A DNA stretch of 64,000 nucleotides from Paulinella micropora (Eukaryota > Cercozoa > Imbricatea > Euglyphida > Paulinellidae), in assembly GCA_019918135.1 (NCBI GenBank), contig WBZZ01005750.1, forward strand, positions 181,624 to 245,623. The letters run 5' to 3'. The position numbers were made by a program, and so were the translations under genes. Below the pieces are notes generated by a model. The model saw only the letters and a list, made by a program, of their open reading frames with translations, ran no database searches and had not been told where the DNA came from. This document shows, piece by piece, positions 9,870-18,749 of this stretch. Each line of letters opens with the position of its first letter. Position 1 is the stretch's first letter.

Positions 9870-10865
9870 CTAGAGATTTGCCCCTCCCCCGATAGCTTTC
9901 TGTTCAGCAACAAGCTCGGCCATCCTTGCGCCCACGTAAAGACGAAAGCAAGACGAAGACCACCGATCCGCACGCATGATCGATGAATCCGAAGCACCGA
10001 GCGAGAAGAGACGAGCTGCACCACCACAACGAAGCGAGATCCCGTTGAACCGACCACCAGTCGCGACTCCAGCCTTCTGCAGAAGCTCCCGAGCGGTGCT
10101 GACAAACGTGGCGCGATCGAGCGGGGAATTGTCAGAAAGACGGAAGTAAGGATAGTTACCCGCCAAAGGGAGCTTGAAAGCATCGCGACTGGACTCGAAG
10201 ATCTTCTTCCACGCGTGGGGACAGACGAGCGGGTTCTCTTGTTCTGCAAGGCCAACATCACAACCGCGGCGAAATGGGTCTTGCTTTGCGCCATCCAGGG
10301 TAACCATTATGAGACTCATGTCGTCAACAAGGCGCATTTGAATAAAGGAGTTGACAAGGAACCGGCACGTTGCGAGCGATCCAGAAGCTACTAACTCGCC
10401 TACACGAAAGAGTCCAAAGAAGCCCCAGACTGCCGCAGTGACGACCGTGGCCCAGAGATGACGAGTGGACTTGGGGATGTTGCGATCCTTGACTGCCCCT
10501 AGAGTATAGCTTGCCATAGCTTCTAACATCGGCAGCTCTAAGGTGAGACGGTTGTCGAGCTTGGTGCGCTTACTGCGCTTGATGCCTCGCCACGCCATCT
10601 CCACGAAGTGGTTGTCGGTGGGGTCATCTAGGCTCAACCGGAGGCAGAAGTCTCGGATTGCATAAATATAAACCTTACAGGTGGATACCGACATGAACCG
10701 GCTCAACCAAACAAGAAAGAGAACAAGGAGTACAGGGTCGGGTTGCCACCAGACAGGACACCAGTGCTCCGTTGAGTAGGCGGAGCAGAAAGAACGCAAC
10801 TTGCGGATGGCTGAGCTGTAGGCGGCACTGGTGCTATAAGAGACAGAGCACGTCATGACTTCCAT
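9870..10865 (-). CDS. Tyrosine recombinase of DIRS-like element
   Basis: A 331-codon ORF. The N-terminal half has the SAM-like core-binding pattern (SAAYSSAIRKLRSFC, CKVYIYAIRDFCLRLS). The catalytic part shows FFGLFRVGEL with the first Arg, a second block (GISLRCGGAARLFSLGAS) with the box-II Arg, and RWSSSCFRLYV with the likely Tyr nucleophile. The box-II His is Ser here, a variation tolerated in some DIRS-type recombinases. It would integrate circular cDNA without target duplication. The ORF is intact and ends next to the B1 repeat. Confidence 0.8.
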   Translation of the reverse strand: MEVMTCSVSYSTSAAYSSAIRKLRSFCSAYSTEHWCPVWWQPDPVLLVLFLVWLSRFMSVSTCKVYIYAIRDFCLRLSLDDPTDNHFVEMAWRGIKRSKRTKLDNRLTLELPMLEAMASYTLGAVKDRNIPKSTRHLWATVVTAAVWGFFGLFRVGELVASGSLATCRFLVNSFIQMRLVDDMSLIMVTLDGAKQDPFRRGCDVGLAEQENPLVCPHAWKKIFESSRDAFKLPLAGNYPYFRLSDNSPLDRATFVSTARELLQKAGVATGGRFNGISLRCGGAARLFSLGASDSSIMRADRWSSSCFRLYVGARMAELVAEQKAIGGGANL

Positions 10866-10894
10866 CGCAGAGGTGACGAGCCAAGGTACTTCCG

Positions 10895-11578
10895 TTACTG
10901 CTGAAGAGGTCGTAAAGAAGGCCCGGACGGGTTCGACTTGCGCCAGGTCTCGGTCGCTTGGGCCATCTGAGCACGGGCCAACAAATCGACAATGTGAATG
11001 CGTTTACGTGGCTCTTGAGAGGCAGCGAGAGAAACGCCAATAAGAGAAAGCTTGGAAGTCCAAGAGTCAATGAGACTCTTAATGTTTGTCCGAGGCGAGT
11101 AGCACGAGTTCAGACAGTGAGCAGCCGGGGCACAGTCCGTGACAATATGAAACTTTCTGTAACCCAGTGCGACCGCAAATTCAAAAGCTGCAACGTAAGC
11201 ACTGAATAACTCACGCATCGGAGACGAGTCGACTAGAGACTCAGAGCGCAGAAGGGCTAACTCTTCAACGGACCAACAGCGAGAAACGAAAAGACCTTTG
11301 GAACAAAAGGGGGCCATGGCAATGGCACCCCTCCCCCACTGCGAACCCTCCACCTCGCAAAAGTTTGCATCGGACCAAAGAGTGCACTTGGCGGGGTCGT
11401 CGACCCATATCATCGAGTCCTTGTCATAAAGTCCCGTCTTAAGGAAGTCCGACAGCGGGAGACGGAAGCTGGAGTCAAGGAGAAGGCTGCGTGCAAACCT
11501 CGCAGCGTGGCCAGCTCTAGAACTAAAACGGCCACCTTTGCTACGCGATGTCGACATGGTGTTGAAAGCTATACGCAC
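10895..11578 (-). CDS. RNase H domain of DIRS-like element (5'-truncated polyprotein)
   Basis: The acidic RNase H set is visible: TLWSDANF (Asp), MRELFSAYVAAFEFA (Glu), FHIVTDCAPAAHCL (Asp) and HIVDLLAR (Asp). The order and spacing match the RNase H that follows reverse transcriptase in DIRS elements. The reverse transcriptase itself is absent, because the sequence upstream of about 11577 is gypsy pol. The Met at 11578 is therefore probably fortuitous at the junction and the true protein started further upstream. The next ORF (recombinase) begins 29 bases downstream. Confidence 0.75.
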   Translation of the reverse strand: MRIAFNTMSTSRSKGGRFSSRAGHAARFARSLLLDSSFRLPLSDFLKTGLYDKDSMIWVDDPAKCTLWSDANFCEVEGSQWGRGAIAMAPFCSKGLFVSRCWSVEELALLRSESLVDSSPMRELFSAYVAAFEFAVALGYRKFHIVTDCAPAAHCLNSCYSPRTNIKSLIDSWTSKLSLIGVSLAASQEPRKRIHIVDLLARAQMAQATETWRKSNPSGPSLRPLQQ

Positions 11579-13017
11579 TCCTCATCCTCTTGTTGTAATA
11601 CAGCCCCAATCGCAAACTTAGATGCGTCTGTATCGACTACGAATTGTTTCGTAAAGTCGGGCATCGTTAACACCAGTCCTCCGTCTTTCGGGTCTTTGTA
11701 AATGAGATCTTTGAGCGCATGAAACGCTTGCAAAGCCTCTTCGTCCCACTTCTCAAAGTCTCCAAAATCTATCATTTTCTCCACTTTAGCCCGTGTTGCA
11801 CCCCAATCGGGTATAAACTGGCTATAGTATTGCGCCATCGCAAGGAATGAGTGCAATTCAGTGCGGTTCTTCGGTATCGGTCGATTCATAATCTCCTCCC
11901 TCTTCTCTTTGGATATCGAAACTCGATTGAGGGAGATCTCGTACCCTAAGTATGTCACACTCGTCTTGGCAAGTTGACACTTCTTTAGATTGCATTTCAG
12001 GCCAAAAGCTCCGATGCGCCTGAATATATCGGACAAATGATCGATATGCTCCTCCATTGTGTTAGAGTATACGATAATGTCATCGATATAGCAAAATGCA
12101 TATTCTCCCGCCTTCTGTCCCCGCCTTCTCATAAAGCCTCCGTCAGACAAATCATCGTACTGACTGCTCAACATCTTCTGCATCGCCTTCTGGAAAAGTC
12201 CTGGGGCTTGCTTGAGGCCCATCGGAAGCACTTTCCATTGGTATATTTCCATACCCACCACAAACGCCGTCAGCCATCTGGACTTTTCCTCCAGTGGTAT
12301 CTGCCAGAAGCCATTCTTAAGGTCAATGACCGAATAGAATTTTGCATTCCGCAGTACTCTCCTTCCTTCTTCTAATGTCGGGAGAACCTTGTTAACACGA
12401 GCATAGTTAACTGTCAGGTGCCATTCTCCTCCTGGCTTCGGCACTATTCTCGGTTGTGAGACTATTGGAGATGTTGATCTCTCAATAAAGTCCTCATTGA
12501 GCAGCTGTCTTGCTAGCTCCTCCGCTATCTTCGCCTCATGTATACTCAAATTCGCCCTTCGTGGTGCCGGTGACGGCTCCGCACCCGGTATTTTGTAAAT
12601 AACCGCAGTGAAATCTTCAGGCTTGACACCACCTGCATGTGGAGGGTCAAAAATTTCCTTGTTCGCCTCTAATTTGGCTTTTAAAAGCTCCTTCTCCTTC
12701 TCCGTGCCTACTCCTTCTTCCAATATTTTCCGCGCCGCCGCCTGAAAATCTTCATCAGACATCTGCTTATGTTGCTTGAGGGGTTCTCTGTCCTCCTCCA
12801 AGCCTAAGTCCTCTTCCGAGACATCATCTAGGCCAGTCTTTTCATACGTGACCGTGTCCGGCTCATCATCTTTACCGAGCTCCACCAGCATGTCAATGAG
12901 TCTCGCGTATTGCAAAGGAGCTTTACGGGTGTAAAAACCATCAAAGCATGTGAATGCTTGCGGTATCAATTTCAACTTGTCGAGGTCTCTGAGCTTCCAC
13001 GAGTTCCCATACGACAA
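11569..13017 (-). pseudogene. Ty3/gypsy reverse transcriptase, truncated in RNase H by a DIRS-like element
   Basis: The 482-codon ORF has a pol linker (PQAFTCFDGFYTRKAPLQYA, acidic LGLEEDREPLKQ), then gypsy-type RT: NYARVNKVLP, FYSVIDLKNGFWQIPL, LPMGLKQAPGLFQKAM, and the catalytic FCYIDDIIVYSN (YxDD-type YIDD). Thumb and connection motifs follow (YLGYEISLNRVSI, FLAMAQYYSQFIPDWG), and the first strand of RNase H is present (FVVDTDASKFAIGAVLQQ). It stops abruptly at 11569 where DIRS-like sequence starts. RNase H beyond the first Asp and integrase are lost from this copy. A 238-bp piece of this gene (12728-12965) reappears inside the viral ribonucleotide reductase at 44700-44937. Confidence 0.9.
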
Positions 13018-13895
13018 GCCACCACTAGCTGTTGCTTGCGAGAGGGTACCGGTATAGGATGATCAATAAGCCGGTCCCTTATTTCCTGCGCCCATATCGC
13101 CTTCTCATTATATGGCAGGATAATAGTATACGGCTTATTATTTTCGAATAAAGTCCGTAAGCATTTCTTCACTTCAGACAGTGAACGCGGCCACGTGGGC
13201 TCGTCACCCCAGAAATCAGTAATAAAACTTTTAATAGTTTCTGGTGGAGTATCCGGGATTCGCCCCGTTCTCCTTGGTACAAACGCCTCCCTTTTTTCTT
13301 CTCCTACTTTCGCATGGAAACAGTATCCGTTAGTAATATGGACATCTGTTCCTACTCCTTCCGCGAATCTCGCCAACGACGGGCTTCTTTGTGCGACACA
13401 TATAATCTCCTCCTTTCGCTTCTCGATTAAGTCATCAATAGACTTTTTGTCCCAATGGCATGTCGGAACTGTGACAGTGCACACTTGGGATTCCCAATTG
13501 TCGGTCCAGGACAGTTCATCCGGTCTTACGACATGGGGGTGAACGTACACCTCAAGTGCCTCATGTGCGATGGCCATCTTTTTGTGATCCGTCGCTAGAC
13601 TCAGCTCATAAGCCTCATAAGAGTCAGTAGCGTTGAAGGGATCAATATCGTTCTCTTCTCCTCTTTTTACTCCATATATCACTCGCCGTGCGGCGCAATC
13701 AATCACAGCCCCCATCGTAGCCAATTGGTCATACGATAGTAATATTGACCCGTGGTAACCGGGGACGACATAGAGGTCCATACGGTATACTCGTGCGGAT
13801 TTCAATTTAAAGGTCAGTGTGATGATTCCCGTGATATCCGTCCGGCTGCTCACTCCTTTGAGAGTGCCCGTTGACTTTTTCATATTTCCGTCCAC
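12972..13895 (-). CDS. Retropepsin-like / pol N-terminal ORF of gypsy element
   Basis: A 307-codon frame that overlaps the RT ORF by 46 bases in another frame, so a frameshift (programmed or mutational) would join them. The N-terminal third resembles the C-terminal half of a retropepsin (RMDLYVVPGYHGSILLSYDQ, followed by GAVIDCAARRVIYG). The catalytic D-T/S-G signature is not visible in this frame and may lie in the frame upstream or have been lost. The rest is charged and unrecognised, ending near PYNEKAIWAQEIRDRL. The context between gag-like ORFs and RT is what is expected of a protease/pol N-terminus. Confidence 0.5.
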   Translation of the reverse strand: MDGNMKKSTGTLKGVSSRTDITGIITLTFKLKSARVYRMDLYVVPGYHGSILLSYDQLATMGAVIDCAARRVIYGVKRGEENDIDPFNATDSYEAYELSLATDHKKMAIAHEALEVYVHPHVVRPDELSWTDNWESQVCTVTVPTCHWDKKSIDDLIEKRKEEIICVAQRSPSLARFAEGVGTDVHITNGYCFHAKVGEEKREAFVPRRTGRIPDTPPETIKSFITDFWGDEPTWPRSLSEVKKCLRTLFENNKPYTIILPYNEKAIWAQEIRDRLIDHPIPVPSRKQQLVVACRMGTRGSSETSTS

Positions 13896-13912
13896 CCAGT
13901 CCCGGTATCGAT

Positions 13913-14488
13913 TTAAAAATTCCGGCCGACAATATTAATATTCGCCATCGTATCATTACGAACTTTTAATATTGTCTTCAAAGTTTCACAATAAAGTTCC
14001 GTATAACACAGAGCATCGGGCCTGTGTATATTGGCTGCGAGAACAAGAACTTTACGTTCCAAATTTTGGAGTCTTGTCTCTAAGTTTTTCAACTCCTCCT
14101 TCTTCTCCTCCTGCTTCACCTCATTAACATTTTTATTATTCTGCGGTACTGGTGCGTTTACTATTTGAGCGACATTGTCTTGTGGTACTTGAGTACACAC
14201 ATTGTCTTTTTGCTCGCCACCCGCCGCGACCGTGGACATTGAGTCTGTTCGTGGTTGTTTGCTTGGCCGAGGCGATACGTCTGCCATTGGCCTCCTCGCC
14301 TCCATCGCAAGTCTCGCCTTCCTATTTGCATCAGTTATCATTGGTAACCGTGCTGTATGAACGGGTATGAGACTACCTTGGGGCTGCAGTCTCTGTGTAC
14401 CCACATCTTTGTTTTCACATAGAGGAAGCGTTGGCCCAGTCTGCACAACAGCATTAGAAAGCACTGTGACTTTAGTGTTAAACTTCAC
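13913..14488 (-). CDS. Gag-pol linker ORF with coiled coil
   Basis: A 191-codon frame containing a Pro/Ser-rich middle (RRPMADVSPRPSKQPRTD) and a clear coiled-coil helix (VKQEEKKEELKNLETRLQNL and on). It has no recognised catalytic motif. It lies between the RGG/zinc ORF and the protease-like ORF of the same gypsy element. It may be part of one frameshifted gag-pol polyprotein. Confidence 0.45.
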   Translation of the reverse strand: MKFNTKVTVLSNAVVQTGPTLPLCENKDVGTQRLQPQGSLIPVHTARLPMITDANRKARLAMEARRPMADVSPRPSKQPRTDSMSTVAAGGEQKDNVCTQVPQDNVAQIVNAPVPQNNKNVNEVKQEEKKEELKNLETRLQNLERKVLVLAANIHRPDALCYTELYCETLKTILKVRNDTMANINIVGRNF

Positions 14489-14521
14489 AGTCTTCTCCTT
14501 CCTCTCTTCTTCCCCCTCCAG

Positions 14522-15346
14522 TCATTCCACCACCTCGAAACGATTACCTTGAGTAGTGTCCGGGTAGGATGACGTATCGGTCTCCGAGGCAGTGTTGTAG
14601 GCCTGAGCTCGACCGAAATTTGGGTTGGAGCTTGCCCGCGAGCCTCCTCCTCCTCTGGGTGGGGGGGCTGGAGCTCGAACAGCTCTCCCTCCATAAGGGG
14701 TATATCCCCGACCTCCTCCTCTTCCTCTCTGAGGGGTTCCCTGCCACCTCGAGGCTCCTCTCCATGTTCCTCGTCCTCCTCCTCCTCCTCCTCCTCCTCG
14801 TCCTCCTGCTCCTGCTCCTCCTTCTCGTCCTCTTTGAGAGGCCTTTAAGTTCTTTTGTCTCTCCCTTTCCTCCTTCTTCTCCTTCATCCTCTTCATGTAG
14901 GTAATGATTGCCTCTCGTAACTCCTCATCATCACACATATTGGCATACCAACCTTCGTTCACAGCGGCAATCTGAAGCATATTGAAAAGGCCCGGTTCCT
15001 TGCCTTCCGTCCTGCTCAGAAAATTTGCCCTTGCTGTTGGGTTCTGCCTATCATGATTGAAAGAGCAGTCTCTGTTCTCCATCTGTGCCTTACACTGCAA
15101 GCCCGCGAACCACCTCCAACATGCGGTCTTCAGGTCTGGCTCTCTCTGTCTCTTCCAACCGGCAACTCTGTTTGTGTACGTGGCTTGTGCGCCAACAGGT
15201 ACACCGCCTGCCTGTGCCGTATGTGCCTCCGTGAGCGAGTCCATGTTTGAGCATGCACTCATCACTTCTTGAAACAGTGTTGACGGAGCAACGCTTTGAA
15301 CCGTATTTTCGAACACGTGTGTCTCGAGGAAGTTCTTGGACTTCAC
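14522..15346 (-). CDS. Nucleocapsid-like protein: CCCH-type finger and RGG tail
   Basis: A 274-codon frame overlapping the preceding gag-like ORF by four bases. It has a Cys/His cluster of the form C-x8-C-x8-C-x3-H (CWRWFAGLQC, CSFNH), resembling a CCCH zinc finger and not the usual CCHC retroviral knuckle. A charged helix (RMKEKKEERERQKNLKASQ) and a long Gly/Arg-rich tail with RGG repeats follow. Zinc finger plus RGG fits RNA binding by a nucleocapsid domain. Confidence 0.55.
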   Translation of the reverse strand: MKSKNFLETHVFENTVQSVAPSTLFQEVMSACSNMDSLTEAHTAQAGGVPVGAQATYTNRVAGWKRQREPDLKTACWRWFAGLQCKAQMENRDCSFNHDRQNPTARANFLSRTEGKEPGLFNMLQIAAVNEGWYANMCDDEELREAIITYMKRMKEKKEERERQKNLKASQRGREGGAGAGGRGGGGGGGGRGTWRGASRWQGTPQRGRGGGRGYTPYGGRAVRAPAPPPRGGGGSRASSNPNFGRAQAYNTASETDTSSYPDTTQGNRFEVVE

Positions 15347-16794
15347 TGAGCTAAACGTCGAGCATTGTTGTATGAGCTGAGTAAGCTTACTCGGTTAACT
15401 GTGTGTAACGCCGAAAAGAAATAGAGGATGATCGACTTGCGGCCATAGAATAGCCCATAGGAGGAAACTACCTCCGTAAGGGTCGCCGCCAAGCCAACAG
15501 CACTCCTCAAACTCATCGCCACTGTCTCAAAGATTTCAAACCCTATGAGAGTACCAGTGCAGAGATGCTGGTATCCATGAGATTGAAAATATGAAATGAG
15601 TGTGGCCACCGCCAGTTCACACTGAGCGTCTAGGCCTGTTGCATTGTTTCTCTTAATCTCCTCCTTCTTTCTCAAAAACTTGTACTGTGTCAGATCAAAT
15701 CCCTCCGAGACTAGAGATTGGTCAAAAACAGTAACAAGGGCCTCGTATTCCTGCGTTTCGTCGCAAGGAAAAGCCTTCATGCAGGCATTGATCTCTTTGA
15801 GCTTGCTCAAAAGCGAAGCATCAGAGTCTTTGTCTGAGCTCGTCTTGGCATTTTGCATGAGACTTGCCACTCCTCCTTTCTTCCCCTTGAAGGCATTTAT
15901 GATGTTCTGTCTGTCCTTCTTCTCCGTGTTTGTGACCACCACCGTAGTTGAACCCGAGGGTGCAGGGGCTGGTGGGGCAGGAGCTGGTGGGGTCAAATAT
16001 GTCGGAGGGTGTGTCTTTGCACCACTCACTTTTGCTTTCATTCTTTCCAGTCTCATCGTCTTCTCGAACTCCTCATTCTCTTTCGCCTTCTTCTTCTCAG
16101 ATATCACCAGCTTTTGAGCATGAGTGATAAAGGCCACCAATTCAGAAGCAGATCTGAGAAAATTGTATTTCTCCACATATTGGTCAACACCTGCTTTGTT
16201 GGCGACCGGTGGTGCGTTACTAAGTGATTTAAGGACAGAGTGATCCTTGGTAGGAATCCATCTCTTCCATGCCTCCTTGTGCAGTAACGCACCCATCAAC
16301 AGTCTGATCTTGGTCAGAACTCTGTCGGTCTTCTCTAACTCATCAATCACAGGATGAGCTTCTCCTGCTGCCTTAATGCTTTTTTCCATCTCTGCCTTCC
16401 CCTCTTCCAAGGCCTTTATTTCCATTGTAAAAAAATGAAATATGCCACTCGAGTTTTTCGAACCCAGATTGGTCTTCATTTTTGTTACATCGACTGCCTC
16501 CTGACCAGTCGCGAGGAATCTGGCCGTTGCTCTTGGGTTTGTGTACTGGAGGTAACCCTCACATCGTGGGCCGTATGTACGTTCCCAAATCAGGGTTTGA
16601 GTGTACACCCCAAAGATAGCATCGAGTAATTCAAGGTGGGTGTGTGTGTCCCCAAACTTGATATGCTGTATCTTCTTTCTCTCTTCTGGATCAGAGACCA
16701 GTTTGCCGAGGAGCTGTGCTGTGTTTGATAATAGGATATAGACATCCTTTTTAGCACGACTTTTCTCTCTTCTTTGATCCTGAGGGATCCACAT
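15343..16794 (-). CDS. Gag-like protein of gypsy element
   Basis: A 483-codon, mostly helical frame. Visible segments are a helical core (VYILLSNTAQLLGKLVSD, LLDAIFGVYTQTLIWERTYG), a long charged helix (EKKKAKENEEFEKTMRLERM) and a Pro/Ala linker (LTPPAPAPPAPAPSGS). I cannot match it to a named gag family; the assignment rests on position between the 5' LTR and pol. The upstream ORF 16590-17207 overlaps it in another frame and probably supplies the true N-terminus. Confidence 0.5.
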   Translation of the reverse strand: MWIPQDQRREKSRAKKDVYILLSNTAQLLGKLVSDPEERKKIQHIKFGDTHTHLELLDAIFGVYTQTLIWERTYGPRCEGYLQYTNPRATARFLATGQEAVDVTKMKTNLGSKNSSGIFHFFTMEIKALEEGKAEMEKSIKAAGEAHPVIDELEKTDRVLTKIRLLMGALLHKEAWKRWIPTKDHSVLKSLSNAPPVANKAGVDQYVEKYNFLRSASELVAFITHAQKLVISEKKKAKENEEFEKTMRLERMKAKVSGAKTHPPTYLTPPAPAPPAPAPSGSTTVVVTNTEKKDRQNIINAFKGKKGGVASLMQNAKTSSDKDSDASLLSKLKEINACMKAFPCDETQEYEALVTVFDQSLVSEGFDLTQYKFLRKKEEIKRNNATGLDAQCELAVATLISYFQSHGYQHLCTGTLIGFEIFETVAMSLRSAVGLAATLTEVVSSYGLFYGRKSIILYFFSALHTVNRVSLLSSYNNARRLAQ

Positions 16795-17207
16795 ATAGGT
16801 GTCCTTCTCTCCCCCATCTTGTTATCAAACTCTTCTTTAGTGAGGTCATAGTGGTCTTGCACCCACTGTTGTTCCTCCACTGTGATCTCCTCTCCATCAC
16901 TATGAATCAAGTCGATCATTTTTCGTCCTCCTCCTCCCGTGTAGGCAGGTGGTAAGGGATTACCATATGCTCCTCCTCCTCCCGTCTCTTCTTGTTCAAA
17001 TCCTCCTTCATCTTCGTCTCCTCCATATCTTCCTTCATCATCCCAGCCCTCTTCTACTCCTCCTCCTACTCCTTCATCTCCTCCTTCATTCAGTCCTCCT
17101 CCTCCTCCTTCATTCAATCCTCTTCCTCCTCCTCCTCCTGCTTCTTCTTCTTCTCTTCTTTGTTCTGCCTCCGAGAATTCACTCACTTCGGCGGTCTCTG
17201 TCGACAT
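16590..17207 (-). CDS. Gly/Glu-rich N-terminal gag-like ORF
   Basis: The ATG at 17207 opens a frame whose first ~90 residues are Gly/Glu low complexity (repeats of GGGGGLNEGG type), followed by KMIDLIHSDGEEITVEEQQW. The final ~70 residues look out of frame and overlap the 15343-16794 ORF by 205 bases, so a frameshift near 16790 probably joins the two. It is the first ORF downstream of the 5' LTR leader. Confidence 0.45.
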   Translation of the reverse strand: MSTETAEVSEFSEAEQRREEEEAGGGGGRGLNEGGGGGLNEGGDEGVGGGVEEGWDDEGRYGGDEDEGGFEQEETGGGGAYGNPLPPAYTGGGGRKMIDLIHSDGEEITVEEQQWVQDHYDLTKEEFDNKMGERRTPICGSLRIKEERKVVLKRMSISYYQTQHSSSANWSLIQKRERRYSISSLGTHTPTLNYSMLSLGCTLKP

Positions 17208-17993
17208 GATGTCGTAGTAGTGATCAACAGGAGGACAGTGTCAGCTCCTATGTTTGGTTTTTGTTCGTTTGTGTTCTGTTCCTCCTTCAGTCGATTGACT
17301 AGTGAAAAGAGAAACTAATAGAGAGGGTAGGATAATATTCCCTGTCCTCTATGAAACACTGTTTGTATGTTTGTTTTTGTTTGAGAAAAATAGTCTTTGA
17401 GACTTTCTTCGATTTCTTGTTCTCCTTACTCAGATTACTTTCTCCTCCTTCTTTTCTATATTGTATCTAGTATGAGGCACTTGGACCTACACACAGATAG
17501 TAATAGAGAAGCTAGAAAAGCTCTCCTTGAGAAGTCGACAGTCGGTCGGATAGGTTCTCAGACCTACCTTTAGAAAACGATCAGAGATTTGCAAAAATAC
17601 TCTGACGTATGTGTGAGATAATGCAGATAAATGCACAAACTAGAAGGGTAAAGTGTTGTGCTCCTGTCCCTATGCTTGTTTGTGTTTTGTGTGTGTTCCT
17701 TCACTCTTCTGTCCACCTCCTTCTTCTTGGTCTCTGTGTGAGAACAGCAAGAACGACAGAGAGTTTGTATCTAATGTCTGCTTGTGAGCACACAGATATG
17801 GATTGGGCTAGAGGGTACGAGACACCTGCTTGAGACCAATCAAATTATTTGTTTTGTGAAAGAGTTATGAGGGAGCTGTGTTGGAGTATTTGTTTTCGTC
17901 TGACGTCCCCGTGTGAGACAGGTCAGTGAAAATTCACTCTGTTGCCTGTGTGGCAAAGCAGAAAGAAATCACCCTAGTGATGTGGACTCCAAA
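17208..17993 (-). other. Leader between 5' LTR and gag, with primer-binding-site candidate
   Basis: About 785 bases without a convincing gene. In minus orientation, two bases after the LTR end, the sequence TGGAGTCCACATCACTAG begins with the TGG expected to pair with a tRNA CCA 3' end. That makes it the best primer-binding-site candidate (17974-17991). The tRNA cannot be named from this alone. Confidence 0.5.
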
Positions 17994-18230
17994 TGTAATG
18001 CCCCCAACGATAGCTCGTAAAAAGTCGGTAATACAACCAAACACAGTCCTCAAGAATGAGAATGATGTCTCGTTGTATTAGTTCAGTGAAGCCAAAAAGG
18101 AAAACGGCAACAGACCAGGAATAAAATGACATCAGGTCCAATCCGGACAAATAATACTGAAAAACAAGCTGGTGCACCTGTCACCAGGAAAAGGTATTTT
18201 TTACCGGCTATCCGGGGGGTGATGCCTACA
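17994..18230 (-). repeat. LTR (5' LTR of - strand gypsy element)
   Basis: A 237-bp inverted partner of 3065-3303 with about 6-7 differences. It starts TGTAGGCATC at 18230 and ends CATTACA at 17994 on the minus strand. With the gag-like ORFs downstream it is a 5' LTR. Confidence 0.85.
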
Positions 18231-18446
18231 ACATGGGACTAACTGCATTACTGTGTTACACAGTCAATTACATGCACAACATTCTTTCTAGATTATCTTT
18301 CTCGTGATTATATCATATGATTTGCATGTGATCACACACTAGTTTGTTCACGATTCCGTTCTGTCTATTTCATTGTCATTAAAGCTTATTTTGCAATCAA
18401 TCAATTTGGATCCCGGAGGCGAATTACTTGAGATTGTATACGGGAA

Positions 18447-18749
18447 TTATTTCATGTCCATATCAGCCTTTCCCGCCCTACCGGTTGTACCTGCAAGTAC
18501 AGCTTTGAAGTGCGCGAGTCTTGCGTCAAGCGACGCGTACGGGAAATCAGGCGGAATGTCCAGGCTCCAAGGGACACGAGGCTTTCCTGTCAAAATCTCT
18601 TGTATAATGTAATCGGTCATGCGGCCGCACACACGCAACATCATGTGCAGCAAGTCGGGGATGTGTCTTTCAAGTGGTACGAAATGAAACAGTGACTGTG
18701 CATGTCTTTTTCCGGGTTGCGATGCATCATCCGTGCTCTTTCTAGTCAA
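18447..18749 (-). CDS. Short fragment, possibly transposon-derived
   Basis: A 100-codon frame with a helical block (FHFVPLERHIPDLLHMMLRV, then GRMTDYIIQEIL). I have an impression of similarity to uncharacterised transposon-associated proteins of the form IP-D-LH-x-LR, but cannot name the family. It is probably an exon or a relic, because the flanking sequence is not coding. Confidence 0.3.
   Translation of the reverse strand: MTRKSTDDASQPGKRHAQSLFHFVPLERHIPDLLHMMLRVCGRMTDYIIQEILTGKPRVPWSLDIPPDFPYASLDARLAHFKAVLAGTTGRAGKADMDMK

Larger units (their letters stand above)
8802..11577 (-). mobile_element. DIRS/Ngaro-like tyrosine-recombinase retroelement, 5'-truncated
   Basis: The order in minus orientation is RNase H (11578-10895), tyrosine recombinase (10865-9870), direct repeat (9855-9627), a 596-bp unique spacer with a strong hairpin, and a second copy of the same repeat (9030-8802). 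Repeat-spacer-repeat just downstream of the recombinase fits the B1-A2-B2 end of split direct repeats in PAT/Ngaro-type elements. The gag, the reverse transcriptase and the expected left A1 copy are missing. The 5' side abuts a gypsy pol broken inside RNase H. The exact junction lies within about 10-20 bases of 11577. Confidence 0.75.
11569..18230 (-). mobile_element. Ty3/gypsy-type LTR retrotransposon, 5' part, interrupted
   Basis: 5' LTR, leader, gag-like ORFs, nucleocapsid-like ORF, protease-like ORF and RT follow one another on the minus strand. The integrase half and the 3' LTR are missing beyond the DIRS-like junction. The LTR and RT belong to the same family as the + strand element at 1-3303. 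Confidence 0.8.
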
